Positions 31,803-41,059 of a stretch of 64,000 nt of DNA are shown here, piece after piece. The translations under genes were made by a program, and so were the position numbers. This DNA comes from Bacillus sp. BHET2 (lineage in GTDB: Bacteria > Bacillota > Bacilli > Bacillales > Bacillaceae_B). The notes under the pieces are model-generated. The model was not told the origin of the DNA. It saw only the letters and a list, made by a program, of their open reading frames with translations, and ran no database searches. The stretch's first letter is position 1. Every line of letters begins with the position of its first letter. The DNA lies in the NCBI RefSeq assembly GCF_005938125.1, contig NZ_VCQN01000002.1, positions 434,001 to 498,000 on the forward strand. Direction: 5' to 3'.

Positions 31803-32891
31803 TCATTTTTTTGAGATATGTTGATGTGCATGCACTGTTACGATCATTGTTGTGCCCTTACCCATTACACTTTGAACCTGAATCTCTCCTTCATGCAAAT
31901 CGATGATCTTTTTCACAATGGATAAGCCAAGGCCGCTTCCACCTGCATTACGATTTCTGGACTGATCCCCTTTATAAAAACGTTCAAATATATGCATCCT
32001 GGTATCGTCATCCATTCCGATCCCGGAGTCCTTTATCGTGATAATCAGCTCATTTTCAAAGGTTTTCGTAGCTCGGAAACTGATGGTACCTGCTTCTGGA
32101 GTGAACTTTATACTGTTATGGATGAGATTCGTCCATACCTGATCCATCAATTCAAGGTCGGCAAAGATGGTTATCTTTTCAAGGGAAATATCCATATGGA
32201 TTTCTTTCTCTGCCCATTGTGGTTCATTAGCAAGAATAATGCGCCGAAGCTGATGGTCCAAGCGATAGTCCGTACGCTCAAAACTAAAGTGATCCGACTC
32301 CAGGGAGGTGAGTTTCAAGAGATTGTCACTCAATTTGGATAGCCTCACACTTTCCATCTCAATAATATGGAGATACCGCTCCCTCTCTTCAAGGCTTAAG
32401 TCATCATTCTTTAAAGCATGTGCAAAACCGCTGATCGAGGTAAGGGGAGACTGAATTTCATGGGAGACGTTTGATATAAATTCCTGCCGCATCCCCTCCA
32501 TCTCTCCCAGCTTTTCTGCCATGTGCGTGATACTGTCAATGATCTTGTAATAAGGATGATCGCCCCGGTCGTTAAATTGATTCCGGTAATAAGACAGGTC
32601 AATGTTAAAATTCCCTTCTGCCATCATCTTCATGGCATGAATCATCGGCAGAATAAATTTATCCTGCCGTTCCTTCACCCACTTGATGTGTGTAATAACG
32701 TATATACAACACCCGAATAGGAAGAAACCCAGTATGGAGTTGATGAGTAGTCTTGCAAACTCATGAGGGCGGTAATGAATCGTGTCATAAACGGTTTCGG
32801 TGAGCCAGTAGGAGCAAGACCACATCACGATTAAAGACGCCGAAACGGCTAACATTCCGAGTATTCGTTTCAAGTATTCAGGCAGCTTCAT
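31803..32891 (-). CDS. Sensor histidine kinase (HisKA type)
   Basis: This 362-residue kinase has two membrane helices (about 10-30 and 48-68), a short linker, HisKA with phospho-His in ISNVSHEIQSPLTSISG, and HATPase_c. The latter has the N-box LIHNSIKFTP, G1 IKDSGIGM, F-box IFERFYKGD and G2 AGGSGLGLSI. The extracellular loop is only about 17 residues, so sensing is probably within the membrane or through the partner exporter. It overlaps the upstream response regulator gene by 4 bp and is the last gene of an ABC exporter plus two-component operon. Confidence 0.88.
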   Translation of the reverse strand: MKLPEYLKRILGMLAVSASLIVMWSCSYWLTETVYDTIHYRPHEFARLLINSILGFFLFGCCIYVITHIKWVKERQDKFILPMIHAMKMMAEGNFNIDLSYYRNQFNDRGDHPYYKIIDSITHMAEKLGEMEGMRQEFISNVSHEIQSPLTSISGFAHALKNDDLSLEERERYLHIIEMESVRLSKLSDNLLKLTSLESDHFSFERTDYRLDHQLRRIILANEPQWAEKEIHMDISLEKITIFADLELMDQVWTNLIHNSIKFTPEAGTISFRATKTFENELIITIKDSGIGMDDDTRMHIFERFYKGDQSRNRNAGGSGLGLSIVKKIIDLHEGEIQVQSVMGKGTTMIVTVHAHQHISKK

Positions 32892-33577
32892 CCCGAAACC
32901 TCCAACCGGTATCCAAGGCCGCGAATCGTGGTAATTTTAAATGGGCACTGAACCTGTACAAATCTCTGACGAAGACGTTTGATGTGTACGTCAACGGTCC
33001 GTTCATCCCCCTCATAATCGAATCCCCAGATATCTTCAATCAATTGCTCTCTTGAAAATGTTTTTCCCTGATTGAGGGCTAGTTTAAATAATAGTTCAAA
33101 CTCTTTTAAAGGTAACGTGATATCTTGCTCAATCGTAAACACTTTATAGGATTCACGATCAATCACCATACCCCCTATTTCAATCCGGTTAGCAATTGAT
33201 ATCTGTGATCGTTTGAGGAGGGCTTTTACCCGGGCTATCAATTCGGCGGGGGCAAAAGGTTTGACCATATAATCATCTGTCCCGAGATCAAACCCTCTTA
33301 CTTTCTGAGACGTTTCCCCTTTTGCTGTTAACATCAGGATGGGCAGTGTCTCAGAGTAATAGGTTCTGACCTCTTTGCAGAATGTCCAACCGTCCATATT
33401 CGGCATCATAATATCCAGGATAATTAAATCCACTTTTGTTGAATCCAGTATAGCAAGCGCAGCCTCTCCATCGGCTGCCTCTTCAATGGCTATTCCTTCC
33501 CTAGAAAGAATAACCCGAAGTAGTTCGCGGATATGGGAGTCGTCATCCACTAGTAATATTTTCGCCAAATGTCTCAT
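32888..33577 (-). CDS. OmpR/PhoB-family response regulator
   Basis: This 229-residue regulator has a receiver domain (about 6-118; acidic pocket LLVDDDSH, phospho-acceptor in LIILDIMMPNMDGW, Thr in LMLTAKG, Lys in YMVKPFAP) and a C-terminal winged helix (about 130-227; SREQLIEDIWGFDYEGDERT, then VDVHIKRLRQRF). It is coupled by a 4-bp overlap to the kinase gene and follows the ABC permease gene by about 80 bp. It probably controls the ABC genes upstream in the same cluster. Confidence 0.9.
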   Translation of the reverse strand: MRHLAKILLVDDDSHIRELLRVILSREGIAIEEAADGEAALAILDSTKVDLIILDIMMPNMDGWTFCKEVRTYYSETLPILMLTAKGETSQKVRGFDLGTDDYMVKPFAPAELIARVKALLKRSQISIANRIEIGGMVIDRESYKVFTIEQDITLPLKEFELLFKLALNQGKTFSREQLIEDIWGFDYEGDERTVDVHIKRLRQRFVQVQCPFKITTIRGLGYRLEVSG

Positions 33578-33656
33578 TCCTTTTATAAATATCTTTAACG
33601 AAGCCCATTCTATGCTAGTTTAGATACTCACATCTTACTATATTTCTGCCTTACCT

Positions 33657-34472
33657 TCACGTCCGTTTCATATAGGCTTTTACCGTAATAGGAGCAAACA
33701 CAACGACAATCAACGCAGCACCAAGGAGAGAAATGGTCAGGTCCCACCCAAATGTGCCCTCGTTTGTAAGACCCCTGACAGCTGTGACGAGATGGGAAAT
33801 CGGGTTCAATTTGACAAACCATTGCAACCAGTTCGGAAGCGTCTCGGCAGGCACAAATGCATTCGAGAGAAATGTGAGTGGAAATAATACAATCATGGAA
33901 ATCCCTTGAACACTCGATGCGGTTCTCGAGATGACTCCAAAGAAGGCAAAGATCCAACTGACAGCCCAGGAACAAACAATGACCAACAGTCCTGCCAAGA
34001 TCACAAAGCCAAGACCTGCTTCAGGTCGATAGCCCATGATAAAGCCCATGGTAAATGTCAGGACCGTTGCAATCGTATACCGGATCGTATCGGCCAGCAG
34101 TGCCCCGGCGAGCGGAGCGATTCGGGCAATGGGAAGTGACTTAAATCGGTCGAAAACCCCTTTATCCATATCCTCCCTCAATTGAACCCCTGTGACAATG
34201 GAAGTTGTGATGACCGTTTGTACCAGAATACCTGGAATAATGACTGGCAAATAGCTTTGCACATCACCAGAGATCGCGCCGCCAAACATATACGTAAACA
34301 TTAAGGTGAAAATGATGGGCTGCAGCGTCACATCAAACAATTGCTCAGGTGTTCGCCGTATCTTTAATAACCCTCTAAAAGCCATCGTTAATGAATTTTT
34401 CACGGTTTGAGTCAAGGTTGCTCGGTTGCTCAATCTAGACTGGGATGGTTGGGTAACAGCAGCTTCTTTCAT
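33657..34472 (-). CDS. ABC-2 type permease, daunorubicin-resistance type (DrrB-like)
   Basis: This 271-residue permease has six predicted helices and the ABC2_membrane layout: IRRTPEQLFDVTLQPIIFTL at the first helix, DVQSYLPVIIPGILVQT in the short loop and PLTFLSNAFVPAETLPNWLQ near the last helices. The FVPAETLP motif is typical of DrrB-type exporters. It overlaps the ATPase gene by 4 bp. The substrate is unknown; relatives export antibiotics, lipids or polysaccharide. The adjacent two-component genes suggest an inducible resistance function (inference). Confidence 0.87.
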   Translation of the reverse strand: MKEAAVTQPSQSRLSNRATLTQTVKNSLTMAFRGLLKIRRTPEQLFDVTLQPIIFTLMFTYMFGGAISGDVQSYLPVIIPGILVQTVITTSIVTGVQLREDMDKGVFDRFKSLPIARIAPLAGALLADTIRYTIATVLTFTMGFIMGYRPEAGLGFVILAGLLVIVCSWAVSWIFAFFGVISRTASSVQGISMIVLFPLTFLSNAFVPAETLPNWLQWFVKLNPISHLVTAVRGLTNEGTFGWDLTISLLGAALIVVVFAPITVKAYMKRT

Positions 34473-35473
34473 CCTAATGCCTCCTTTTTATTTCCCCATT
34501 GATTGCTTGCCACAGCTTTATTCTCGGTATCGGTAATGGTCAGGAATACTTCGTCAAGAGATGGTTTTTGCACACTCATCTCAGCAAGCTCGATTCCAGA
34601 GTCTCTGAAGGCAATCAACAGGTCCGTTACAAGATTGATATTACCCAAAGGCGCTGTAATTTTGCCTCCTTCTGTTGAAACAGCAGACCGGACATTCAGG
34701 ATCCGTTCAACTAATAGGCGTGCCTCTTGAATATGTGGTGCATGCTGTATGTTTACATGTAGCGATGAAGTACCGATCGAACCTTTCAATTCATCAACCG
34801 TCCCTTCTGCCACCACTTTCCCGTAATCAATTACGGCAATTCGGTCTGCCAGTTCATCGGCTTCTTGGAGATACTGAGTGGTCAACAATACGGTGGACCC
34901 GGATTTCACAAGCTTTCGAATCGTGTCCCACATCTGGTTTCGCGTACGCGGATCGAGTCCGGTTGTCGGTTCATCCAGAAAGATGAGTGGTGGGCGGGAA
35001 ATCAAGCTCGCCGCAAGATCCAGACGGCGTCGCATACCGCCGGAGAAATGCTTCAATGGACGTTTCGCCGCTTCCGTTAAACCGAACTCTTCAAGTAAAT
35101 CCGCTGACTTACGCTTTGCCTCACTTCTGCTCAACCCTAATAATCGAGAAAAGATCATCAAATTTTCTGTCGCACTCAGCGTTTCATCAACGGACGCATA
35201 CTGACCGGTCACTCCAATCAATTGCCGTACAATATGAGCCTCCTTCACGACATCATGCCCGAAAATGCGGGCTGTTCCTGCGTCTGCTTTAAGAAGCGTC
35301 GCAATCAACCGAATCGTGGTCGTCTTTCCAGCACCATTCGGACCAAGGACTCCGTAAATCGTCCCCGGCTTCACATAAAGATCCACCCCATCAACCGCCC
35401 GATTATCACCAAAGGATTTCACCAGACCCTTGGCTTCTAATGCCCACTCACTATTTCCTATACCATTTTTCAT
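34469..35473 (-). CDS. ABC exporter ATPase, daunorubicin-resistance type (DrrA-like)
   Basis: This 334-residue ATPase has Walker A GVLGPNGAGKTTT, a Q-loop at GVTGQYASVDETLSATENL, signature HFSGGMRRRLDLA, Walker B LIFLDEPTTGLDPRTR and the DrrA C-terminal extension ending in KPSLDEVFLTITD. The ATG at 35473 is chosen because GGGGGAT lies about 6 bp upstream; 12 further in-frame codons lie before it. It is the first gene of a four-gene operon, ATPase-permease-regulator-kinase, all on the minus strand. Confidence 0.9.
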   Translation of the reverse strand: MKNGIGNSEWALEAKGLVKSFGDNRAVDGVDLYVKPGTIYGVLGPNGAGKTTTIRLIATLLKADAGTARIFGHDVVKEAHIVRQLIGVTGQYASVDETLSATENLMIFSRLLGLSRSEAKRKSADLLEEFGLTEAAKRPLKHFSGGMRRRLDLAASLISRPPLIFLDEPTTGLDPRTRNQMWDTIRKLVKSGSTVLLTTQYLQEADELADRIAVIDYGKVVAEGTVDELKGSIGTSSLHVNIQHAPHIQEARLLVERILNVRSAVSTEGGKITAPLGNINLVTDLLIAFRDSGIELAEMSVQKPSLDEVFLTITDTENKAVASNQWGNKKEALG

Positions 35474-35653
35474 TGATATCCCCCTATTCATTTGAGCCCC
35501 TGTCTTCAATTGGATACATTGTTGTTAATTTTAATCGAAGAGATCCAGTTCGAAAGGGACGTGTAAGTCTCTAATCGAAAGTATATATACTTTTTATGAA
35601 CTGAATATGAACAGGGCATTTGGTCTGGAAGTATGGTGTTTTCTACAAAAATG

Positions 35654-35683
35654 GAGCCTGCAGGAATATCTTCCTGCAGGCTC
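35654..35683. terminator. Strong GC-rich hairpin, possible terminator
   Basis: GAGCCTGCAGGAA pairs perfectly with TTCCTGCAGGCTC around TATC. On the minus strand CCATTTTTG follows. The gene it serves is unclear, since a terminator for the 50-aa gene already lies at 35756-35781. Confidence 0.5.
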
Positions 35684-35755
35684 ACGGTTACAATCTACAT
35701 ACAGTAGGCATGGCAGCCGCCTGTATAATAATCCCTTATGATTCACAATAAAAAA

Positions 35756-35781
35756 ACAAGCAAGATGGATATCCTGCTTGT
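35756..35781 (-). terminator. Terminator of the 50-aa gene
   Basis: ACAAGCA pairs with TGCTTGT, followed on the minus strand by TTTTTTTATTG. It lies about 30 bp after the stop codon of the 50-codon gene at 35810. Confidence 0.75.
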
Positions 35782-35809
35782 ACTGACAATAACTCATTTG
35801 TAGTCTTAC

Positions 35810-35962
35810 CTACTCTTCATACTGTTCGTTTTCAACCGTTCCATACTGACCATTATCCGTATCGATGACACCGCTCGTATACGAATCCATAATCTGCTGA
35901 CTTACCTGCTGATTCGCATTCTCATCATACGTGAACTGCTCTTTCGGATCCTTCTTCTTCAT
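35810..35962 (-). CDS. Small protein, 50 aa (YozQ/DUF4025-like)
   Basis: On the minus strand AGGGGGGAAAGG precedes an ATG at 35962 by a few bases; the frame encodes 50 residues starting MKKKDPKEQFTYDENANQQV. The middle, VSQQIMDSYTSGVIDT, resembles the YozQ/DUF4025 family of small Bacillus proteins, which share a QQ-(x)-SYTSGTID-like core (from memory). It is hydrophilic with an acidic tail (VENEQYEE). Function unknown, possibly spore related. The very strong binding site and a terminator 30 bp after the stop support a real gene that length filters would miss. Confidence 0.78.
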   Translation of the reverse strand: MKKKDPKEQFTYDENANQQVSQQIMDSYTSGVIDTDNGQYGTVENEQYEE

Positions 35963-36070
35963 GACCTTTCCCCCCTAAAAATAATTTATCTATTCCCTTC
36001 TATTGTTCGAAATTCAGCTACAGATATAAGTGGGAAAATATAGTATGATAAGAGTAAGGAGGGGAAAACA

Positions 36071-36523
36071 ATGAGTTTAAAATATCACAACATATTAGTA
36101 GCTGTTGATGGATCAAGAGAAGCAGAATGGGCCTTCAAAAAAGCAATTGCCATCGCAAAACGGAACGATGCCATCCTTTCATTGATTCATGTCATCGATA
36201 CTCGTTCCTTTGCGGCAATCGAATCCTATGACCGCACCGTAGGAGAAAGAGCGATCAAGTATGCTGAAGAATTGTTAAACGAGTACAAAGCAGAAGCTGC
36301 AGAAGCTGGGTTAACCAAAGTCAAAACCTATGTCGAGTACGGTTCCCCGAAAGTCATCATCCCTAGAGAAGCAACCAAGAACGTCAAAGCAGACCTCGTC
36401 ATATGCGGCGCAACCGGACTCAACGCTGTCGAACGCTTCCTAATCGGAAGTGTCTCCGAGCATATCACCAGAGCTGCTCATTGTGATGTACTGGTTGTTA
36501 GAACAGAAGAAGTAGACGAGTAA
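36071..36523 (+). CDS. Universal stress protein UspA family
   Basis: This 150-residue UspA-fold protein has the N-terminal strand ILVAVDGSREAEWAFKKA with the ATP-contacting Asp. The ATP-binding loop GATGLNAVERFLIGSVSEHI lies near residues 117-136 and fits G-2x-G-9x-G-S. VLVVRTEE is the last strand. It is a cytoplasmic nucleotide-binding protein of stress physiology. AAGGAGGGG lies 7 bp before the ATG, a strong site. The gene is single and followed by a near-perfect terminator. Confidence 0.92.
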   Translation: MSLKYHNILVAVDGSREAEWAFKKAIAIAKRNDAILSLIHVIDTRSFAAIESYDRTVGERAIKYAEELLNEYKAEAAEAGLTKVKTYVEYGSPKVIIPREATKNVKADLVICGATGLNAVERFLIGSVSEHITRAAHCDVLVVRTEEVDE

Positions 36524-36537
36524 TTTTCATTAATAAC

Positions 36538-36582
36538 AAAAGAGCGGTTGAAGGTAGTATCAATCTACCTTCAACCGCTCTT
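36538..36582 (+). terminator. Terminator of the UspA gene
   Basis: A 19-bp stem (AAAGAGCGGTTGAAGGTAG with its complement) around a 7-base loop, followed by CTTTTTT. Confidence 0.9.
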
Positions 36583-36628
36583 TCTTTTTTCTCTTTTATT
36601 TAAAGTTTATGAAAGTAATACCCCATAA

Positions 36629-36697
36629 GTTGATTGAAGCGGAAGGTGCTCGACTCACGCCCCGCGGAAAGCGAGTACCTGCAGCGGAAATCAATCA
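36629..36697 (-). repeat. Palindromic repeat A, internally deleted copy (A4)
   Basis: GTTGATTGAAGCGGAAGGTG followed by CTCGACTC matches the right arm of the full repeat at 58100-58225 (in reverse complement). ACGCCCCGCGGAAAGCGAG, then ACCTGCAGCGGAAATCA, matches the left arm. The inner ~60 bp are missing. It lies between the UspA and argH genes. Confidence 0.8.
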
Positions 36698-36739
36698 GCA
36701 CTCGCTAATCACAACAGAGTTTAAAGGCTCACTCTTCTA

Positions 36740-38134
36740 CTAAACAGATTGAGCAGCAAATGCCCCCAATTGAGACTTACCCTTCTCAATCTGCACCTTC
36801 ACCTGCGTGAAACCAGTACCATCATATGACTTTCTTCTCTCAACAGCCGAATAAGGAGTCAGAATCGAATAAATATCCTCCTCAATCAACGAAGAAAACT
36901 CACCATACTCATCCAAAGAAACATCCTTCAAATAGCAGCCTTTTTCAATACAATAAAGCACAAGCTTTCCTACGATCTCATGGGCTTGTCTAAACGGAAT
37001 CCCTTTCGTCGCCAAATAATCCGCAAGCTCCGTCGCATTGGAAAAATCGTTTCCTACTGCTGTTTCCATCTGTTCCTTGTTCACCTTCATCGTGGAAATC
37101 ATCCCTGTGAAGATTTTAAGCGAACCAACCACCGTTTTCACCGTATCAAACATGCCTTCCTTGTCTTCCTGCATGTCCTTGTTATAAGCAAGTGGCAATC
37201 CTTTTAAAACGGTAAGAAGGGAAATGAGATTCCCATTCACTCTTCCGGTCTTCCCTCTGACAAGCTCCGCCATATCCGGGTTCTTCTTCTGCGGCATGAT
37301 GCTGCTTCCAGTCGTAAAGCTGTCATCAAGCTCAATGAAGCGAAATTCTTCCGTGGACCATAGAATCATCTCTTCTGCCAAACGGGAAAGATGCGTCATC
37401 ATGATCGAGCTGTTACTCAAGAATTCCAGGATGAAATCACGGTCACTCACAGCATCAAGACTGTTTTCATAACATGATTCGAAGCCAAGGAGCTCAGCAG
37501 AATATTCCCGGTCGATCGGGAATGTCGTACCTGCCAGTGCTCCGGCACCCAATGGTGAAATGTCAATTCTCTTTAGGGAGTCAACAAGTCGCTCCTTATC
37601 CCGATTAACCATCCAGAAATAACACATCAGATGATGAGCGAAGGAAATTGGTTGCGCACGTTGAAGGTGAGTATACCCTGGAATAATCGTTTCAACATTT
37701 TCTTCTGCCTGTGTGATGATAGCCTCCTGAAGATCTTCAACCAGTGTTACGATCTCTTTCACTCGTCTCTTTAGAAACAGATGCATGTCGGTTGCTATCT
37801 GGTCGTTACGGCTTCTTCCAGTATGGAGTTTCCCTCCGACTTCACCGATTAAATCAATTAGCTGCTTCTCCAAATTCAAATGAATGTCTTCGTACTCAAC
37901 GGAAAACAGAAGTTCATTCTTTTCAGCCTTCCCGTACAGTACTTGAAGGCCTTCAAGGATTTGATCCCCTTCGCTTACCGTCAGAACCCCGCATTTTTTT
38001 AACATTTTTACATGAGCGATGCTGCCCTCAATGTCTTCTAGAACGAGTTCTTGGTCGAATGAGATGGATGCGTTGAATTCATCCACCCATTCCTCCGGCT
38101 TCTTGGTGAAACGTCCTCCCCAGAGCTTGCTCAT
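36740..38134 (-). CDS. argH: Argininosuccinate lyase ArgH
   Basis: This 464-residue enzyme splits argininosuccinate to arginine and fumarate, the last step of arginine synthesis. It belongs to the fumarase/aspartase superfamily: [20 protein letters not shown], then [17 protein letters not shown] and the signature [15 protein letters not shown] with the catalytic Ser are all present. The length equals the family norm. The start overlaps the end of argG by 4 bp, so the two are translated together. It lies between the A4 repeat and argG. Confidence 0.97.
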   Translation of the reverse strand: MSKLWGGRFTKKPEEWVDEFNASISFDQELVLEDIEGSIAHVKMLKKCGVLTVSEGDQILEGLQVLYGKAEKNELLFSVEYEDIHLNLEKQLIDLIGEVGGKLHTGRSRNDQIATDMHLFLKRRVKEIVTLVEDLQEAIITQAEENVETIIPGYTHLQRAQPISFAHHLMCYFWMVNRDKERLVDSLKRIDISPLGAGALAGTTFPIDREYSAELLGFESCYENSLDAVSDRDFILEFLSNSSIMMTHLSRLAEEMILWSTEEFRFIELDDSFTTGSSIMPQKKNPDMAELVRGKTGRVNGNLISLLTVLKGLPLAYNKDMQEDKEGMFDTVKTVVGSLKIFTGMISTMKVNKEQMETAVGNDFSNATELADYLATKGIPFRQAHEIVGKLVLYCIEKGCYLKDVSLDEYGEFSSLIEEDIYSILTPYSAVERRKSYDGTGFTQVKVQIEKGKSQLGAFAAQSV

Positions 38135-39342
38135 AGTGTCACTTTGTCTTTCTTTTCAGCGTTGACCATAGCTGAAACCTTTGTCGGCAGACCCCATAAT
38201 TGAATAAATCCAACGGCAGCATCGTGATCGAATTCATCGGCTTTCGTGTAGGTTGCCAGTTTCTCATCATATAAGGAGTTAGGCGATTTTCTTCCTTCCA
38301 CAATCGCATGCCCCTTGAATAATTTCACACGTGCGACACCATTCACATACACCTGCGTTTGATCAAGGAATGCTTTTAATGCTTTATTTAATGGTGAGAA
38401 CCATAAGCCTTCATAAATCAATTCGGTCATTTTTTTCTCAATCACTGGCTTAAAATGCGCGAGTTCTTTTACCAGTGTCAGGTCTTCCAGTTCTTTATGT
38501 GCTTTTAACAGCGTAACGGCAGCCGGGCATTCGTACACCTCACGTGACTTAATTCCAACAAGACGGTTTTCCACGTGGTCGATACGTCCGACTCCATGCT
38601 TACCAGCAACGACATTCAGTTTAGCAATGATTTCATCCAGCGGGTATGCCACGTGATTCAATTCAACGGGCACACCTTTTGAGAAGGTAATTTCAACGAC
38701 TTCAGCTTCGTCCGGTGACTCTTCGATGCTCGACGTTAAATCATAAGCATCCTCTGGTGGAGCTGTCCAAGGATTTTCAAGCACGCCACATTCATTACTT
38801 CTTCCCCAAAGATTCTGGTCGATGCTGTACGGGGAATCGAGCTTAATCGGAATCGGAATACCCTTGTCCTTCGCATACTCAATCTCTTCCTCACGAGACC
38901 ATTTCCATTCACGAACCGGCGCGATCACCTCTAATGAAGGATTCAGTGCTGCGATGGATACTTCGAATCTCACTTGGTCATTTCCTTTTCCCGTACAACC
39001 ATGTGCCACCGCTGTTGCATTTTCCTGCTCCGCGATCTCGACAAGTTTCTTTGCAATCAAAGGTCTTGATAGAGCTGATACTAGTGGATATTTCCCTTCG
39101 TACAGAGCGTGACTTTGCAAGGCAAGAAGTGCATAATCATTTGCAAATTCTTCTTTTGCATCTATGACGTAGCTTTTTGTAGCCCCCACTGTCAGTGCCT
39201 TTTCTTGAACGAAATCTAGGTCCTTACCCTCTCCCACATCCAGGCAACATGCAATGACTTCATACCCTTTTTCCTTTAACCATTGAACTGCGACCGACGT
39301 ATCTAATCCACCTGAGTAGGCTAATACCACTTTTTTATTCAT
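38131..39342 (-). CDS. argG: Argininosuccinate synthase ArgG
   Basis: This 403-residue enzyme joins citrulline and aspartate at the cost of ATP. The N-terminal PP-loop [19 protein letters not shown] is intact, as are [15 protein letters not shown] and [15 protein letters not shown]. The start ATG at 39342 follows GGAGGAG by about 6 bp. The upstream region holds ARG-box-like sequences, so the operon is probably repressed by the arginine regulator AhrC/ArgR. Confidence 0.97.
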   Translation of the reverse strand: MNKKVVLAYSGGLDTSVAVQWLKEKGYEVIACCLDVGEGKDLDFVQEKALTVGATKSYVIDAKEEFANDYALLALQSHALYEGKYPLVSALSRPLIAKKLVEIAEQENATAVAHGCTGKGNDQVRFEVSIAALNPSLEVIAPVREWKWSREEEIEYAKDKGIPIPIKLDSPYSIDQNLWGRSNECGVLENPWTAPPEDAYDLTSSIEESPDEAEVVEITFSKGVPVELNHVAYPLDEIIAKLNVVAGKHGVGRIDHVENRLVGIKSREVYECPAAVTLLKAHKELEDLTLVKELAHFKPVIEKKMTELIYEGLWFSPLNKALKAFLDQTQVYVNGVARVKLFKGHAIVEGRKSPNSLYDEKLATYTKADEFDHDAAVGFIQLWGLPTKVSAMVNAEKKDKVTL

Positions 39343-39370
39343 CCGTATCTCCTCCAGTTGATTTTATATA

Positions 39371-39445
39371 AAATGAATATTTATTCTTTAAGATGAATTT
39401 ATATTAGCAGTTAATAAGGAATACATCAATACTTATTCATAAATT
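39371..39445 (-). promoter_or_regulatory. Candidate ArgR/AhrC operators (ARG boxes) upstream of argG
   Basis: On the minus strand ATGAATAAGTATTGATG (39424-39440) resembles the ARG box consensus CATGAATAAAAATKCAAK. A second weaker site, GAATAAATATTCATT, lies at 39371-39385. Two boxes about 55 bp apart before a gene of arginine synthesis fit AhrC repression. Confidence 0.55.
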
Positions 39446-39548
39446 TGTATAAATATTTTATCTGACGTTTTGGAGATTGGCTTTGCACTAGGCTTGTCGA
39501 ACAATTTAATGTAGGATAAAAGGAGAACAAACAGAAGGAGCATTCATC

Positions 39549-39869
39549 GTGAAAACCACCGAATTTTTCTCATATAATTCAAGACTCGGAATTCATCTTC
39601 CCCGGTTCTCGAAAGATTGGCCGTCTTATTCTTCTGGGGAGCAAGAAATCGTGCTTCTGGAATGGGAACGGGTCAGAGGGACGATTCCTGATCGAATCCA
39701 GGAAATCGAAATGGAGATCGAGCGCCTCCAAGGGGAGTTGGCTCAGGAAGAGAGCTTCGAGAAGTCCTGCATGATTAATGGAGAGATATCCGAAAGGGCA
39801 TCTGAGATCAATGATTTATGGCTCTGGTATCGAACCAATCCGGAGAAAACAGAAAGGGGAATGATGTGA
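39549..39869 (+). CDS. Hypothetical protein, 106 aa
   Basis: I do not recognise a named family. The product begins with an aromatic, basic region (EFFSYNSRLGIHLPRFSKDW) and continues as a helical, probably coiled-coil segment (residues 40-90; RIQEIEMEIERLQGELAQEE). It is soluble. The start is GTG-proximal: an ATG-like initiation at 39549 (GTG AAA ACC) follows AGAAGGAG by about 8 bp. The stop codon lies inside a hairpin shared with the convergent EcsC-family gene. It occupies the place between argG and ackA where B. subtilis has moaB. Confidence 0.65.
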   Translation: MKTTEFFSYNSRLGIHLPRFSKDWPSYSSGEQEIVLLEWERVRGTIPDRIQEIEMEIERLQGELAQEESFEKSCMINGEISERASEINDLWLWYRTNPEKTERGMM

Positions 39870-39888
39870 GCACATCATTCCCCTTTCT
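39851..39888. terminator. Bidirectional terminator
   Basis: AGAAAGGGGAATGATGTG pairs perfectly with CACATCATTCCCCTTTCT. It ends both convergent genes; the stop codon of the rightward gene falls within the stem. Confidence 0.85.
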
Positions 39889-39891
39889 ATT

Positions 39892-40728
39892 TTAGTCGTT
39901 TTTCTTTTCACGCAAATAGCGATACTGATAGTACTTTTCCGCAAAATCAGTGATTTTTCTAGAAAGCTGATAATTCGATCCCGCCCCGATGGCGATGCTG
40001 ACAAGAGGAAGACCGGACCACTTTTTCCCCTTGAACATGGTGATGGCCATTGCTTTGAGTGCCTGCTTCATGGAGCCTTCCAGCCACGTGTAGTCTGTCA
40101 GCTGCTCTGACCCATCATAGAAGTAATTGGAATCCTTCTTGTTTAAATCCTCCATCAGGTCTTCCCAGGCAAGGGCACGTAGCCTTGACGGTAAGGTTGC
40201 TGCATGGAACACCTTCAGTGACGTCATCATTTCGAATGGTGTCTGCACATCAAATCCATACGTGATGGCAATGAGCTGCACCGAACGAAGATTGATGACG
40301 AGCATGGCAGGAAGATCCGACCCTAATGCCACCATACCCCCGGTACCCGTCACCCCTCCTTGAAACAGAGAGTAGATCCGGTGACGTCCCGCATGCTGTT
40401 CCGCTATGTAATGAAGCTGATCAATCGTTAAATAATGAAGATCTTCGACCGTTTGAATGTCTTGATTAAAGGCTCGTGCCGTGACGAGGATTCGCTCCCG
40501 GGCATCATTTTGCATCTGTGAACCTTGAATCAGAGAGTGCATGTGAAACAACCAGCCATCCAGCCGCTGAAAAAATTGGTCCTGCACATCTTCAGGAATC
40601 GCTCCAAATGCATAATCCAGCCATTTTACATATGTATGTTCCAAATCGTTCGCTTCATAATCATACAACTCTAGTTTCCACGCCTTGATCGACTGCCATA
40701 CCTGATTATCTCGTTCTGACCAGTTCAC
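39892..40728 (-). CDS. EcsC family protein
   Basis: This 278-residue protein has the EcsC-family core: FQGGVTGTGGMVALGSDLPA, a small-residue hydrophobic stretch, then LVINLRSVQLIAITYGFD and MFKGKKWSGLPLVSIAIGAG near the C-terminus. EcsC-type proteins are peripheral or integral membrane proteins of unknown function, named for the ecs ABC transporter locus. The start ATG lies a few bases after GAGAAGTG-type purines. It is a single-gene unit convergent with the 106-aa gene. Confidence 0.85.
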   Translation of the reverse strand: MNWSERDNQVWQSIKAWKLELYDYEANDLEHTYVKWLDYAFGAIPEDVQDQFFQRLDGWLFHMHSLIQGSQMQNDARERILVTARAFNQDIQTVEDLHYLTIDQLHYIAEQHAGRHRIYSLFQGGVTGTGGMVALGSDLPAMLVINLRSVQLIAITYGFDVQTPFEMMTSLKVFHAATLPSRLRALAWEDLMEDLNKKDSNYFYDGSEQLTDYTWLEGSMKQALKAMAITMFKGKKWSGLPLVSIAIGAGSNYQLSRKITDFAEKYYQYRYLREKKND

Positions 40729-41057
40729 TTCTCTCCAACTCCTAACATTCCTTCAATTACGTATAGTATATCATATATGATGATCGGAATTCTTTGGTTA
40801 GGGGGGAAGTCTTTGGAATAGTCAATAAACTTAGTGGTGATTGAGGGGCATAACAGTTGAAAGTTGGGAGGAAGAATTTGATTGCACTATAAAAAAACGA
40901 ATGCTCCCCATTGTTGGTGAACTTTTATACGGTGAATCTCCCTGATTCTAGCTGCCTTTCTACCAAAATAGTGGATTTCAACAATCAAAACGTGCTGTAT
41001 GAGACTCGATCACCTAAATTTGCTGCCCCCATACCTATAGCGGGCAGTATCAAAGGA
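40729..41057. other. Gene-free interval between the EcsC-like gene and array 2
   Basis: I see no gene or strong hairpin here. Short open frames on both strands lack ribosome binding sites and protein-like composition. B. subtilis has moaB in the corresponding place; no moaB fragment is visible. Confidence 0.5.
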
Positions 41058-41059
41058 AA

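Noticed and set aside
35594-35797. Open frame of 67 codons on the minus strand
   Set aside because: It runs through a perfect GC hairpin and a terminator, and its product is Cys/His/Arg-rich without any family look.
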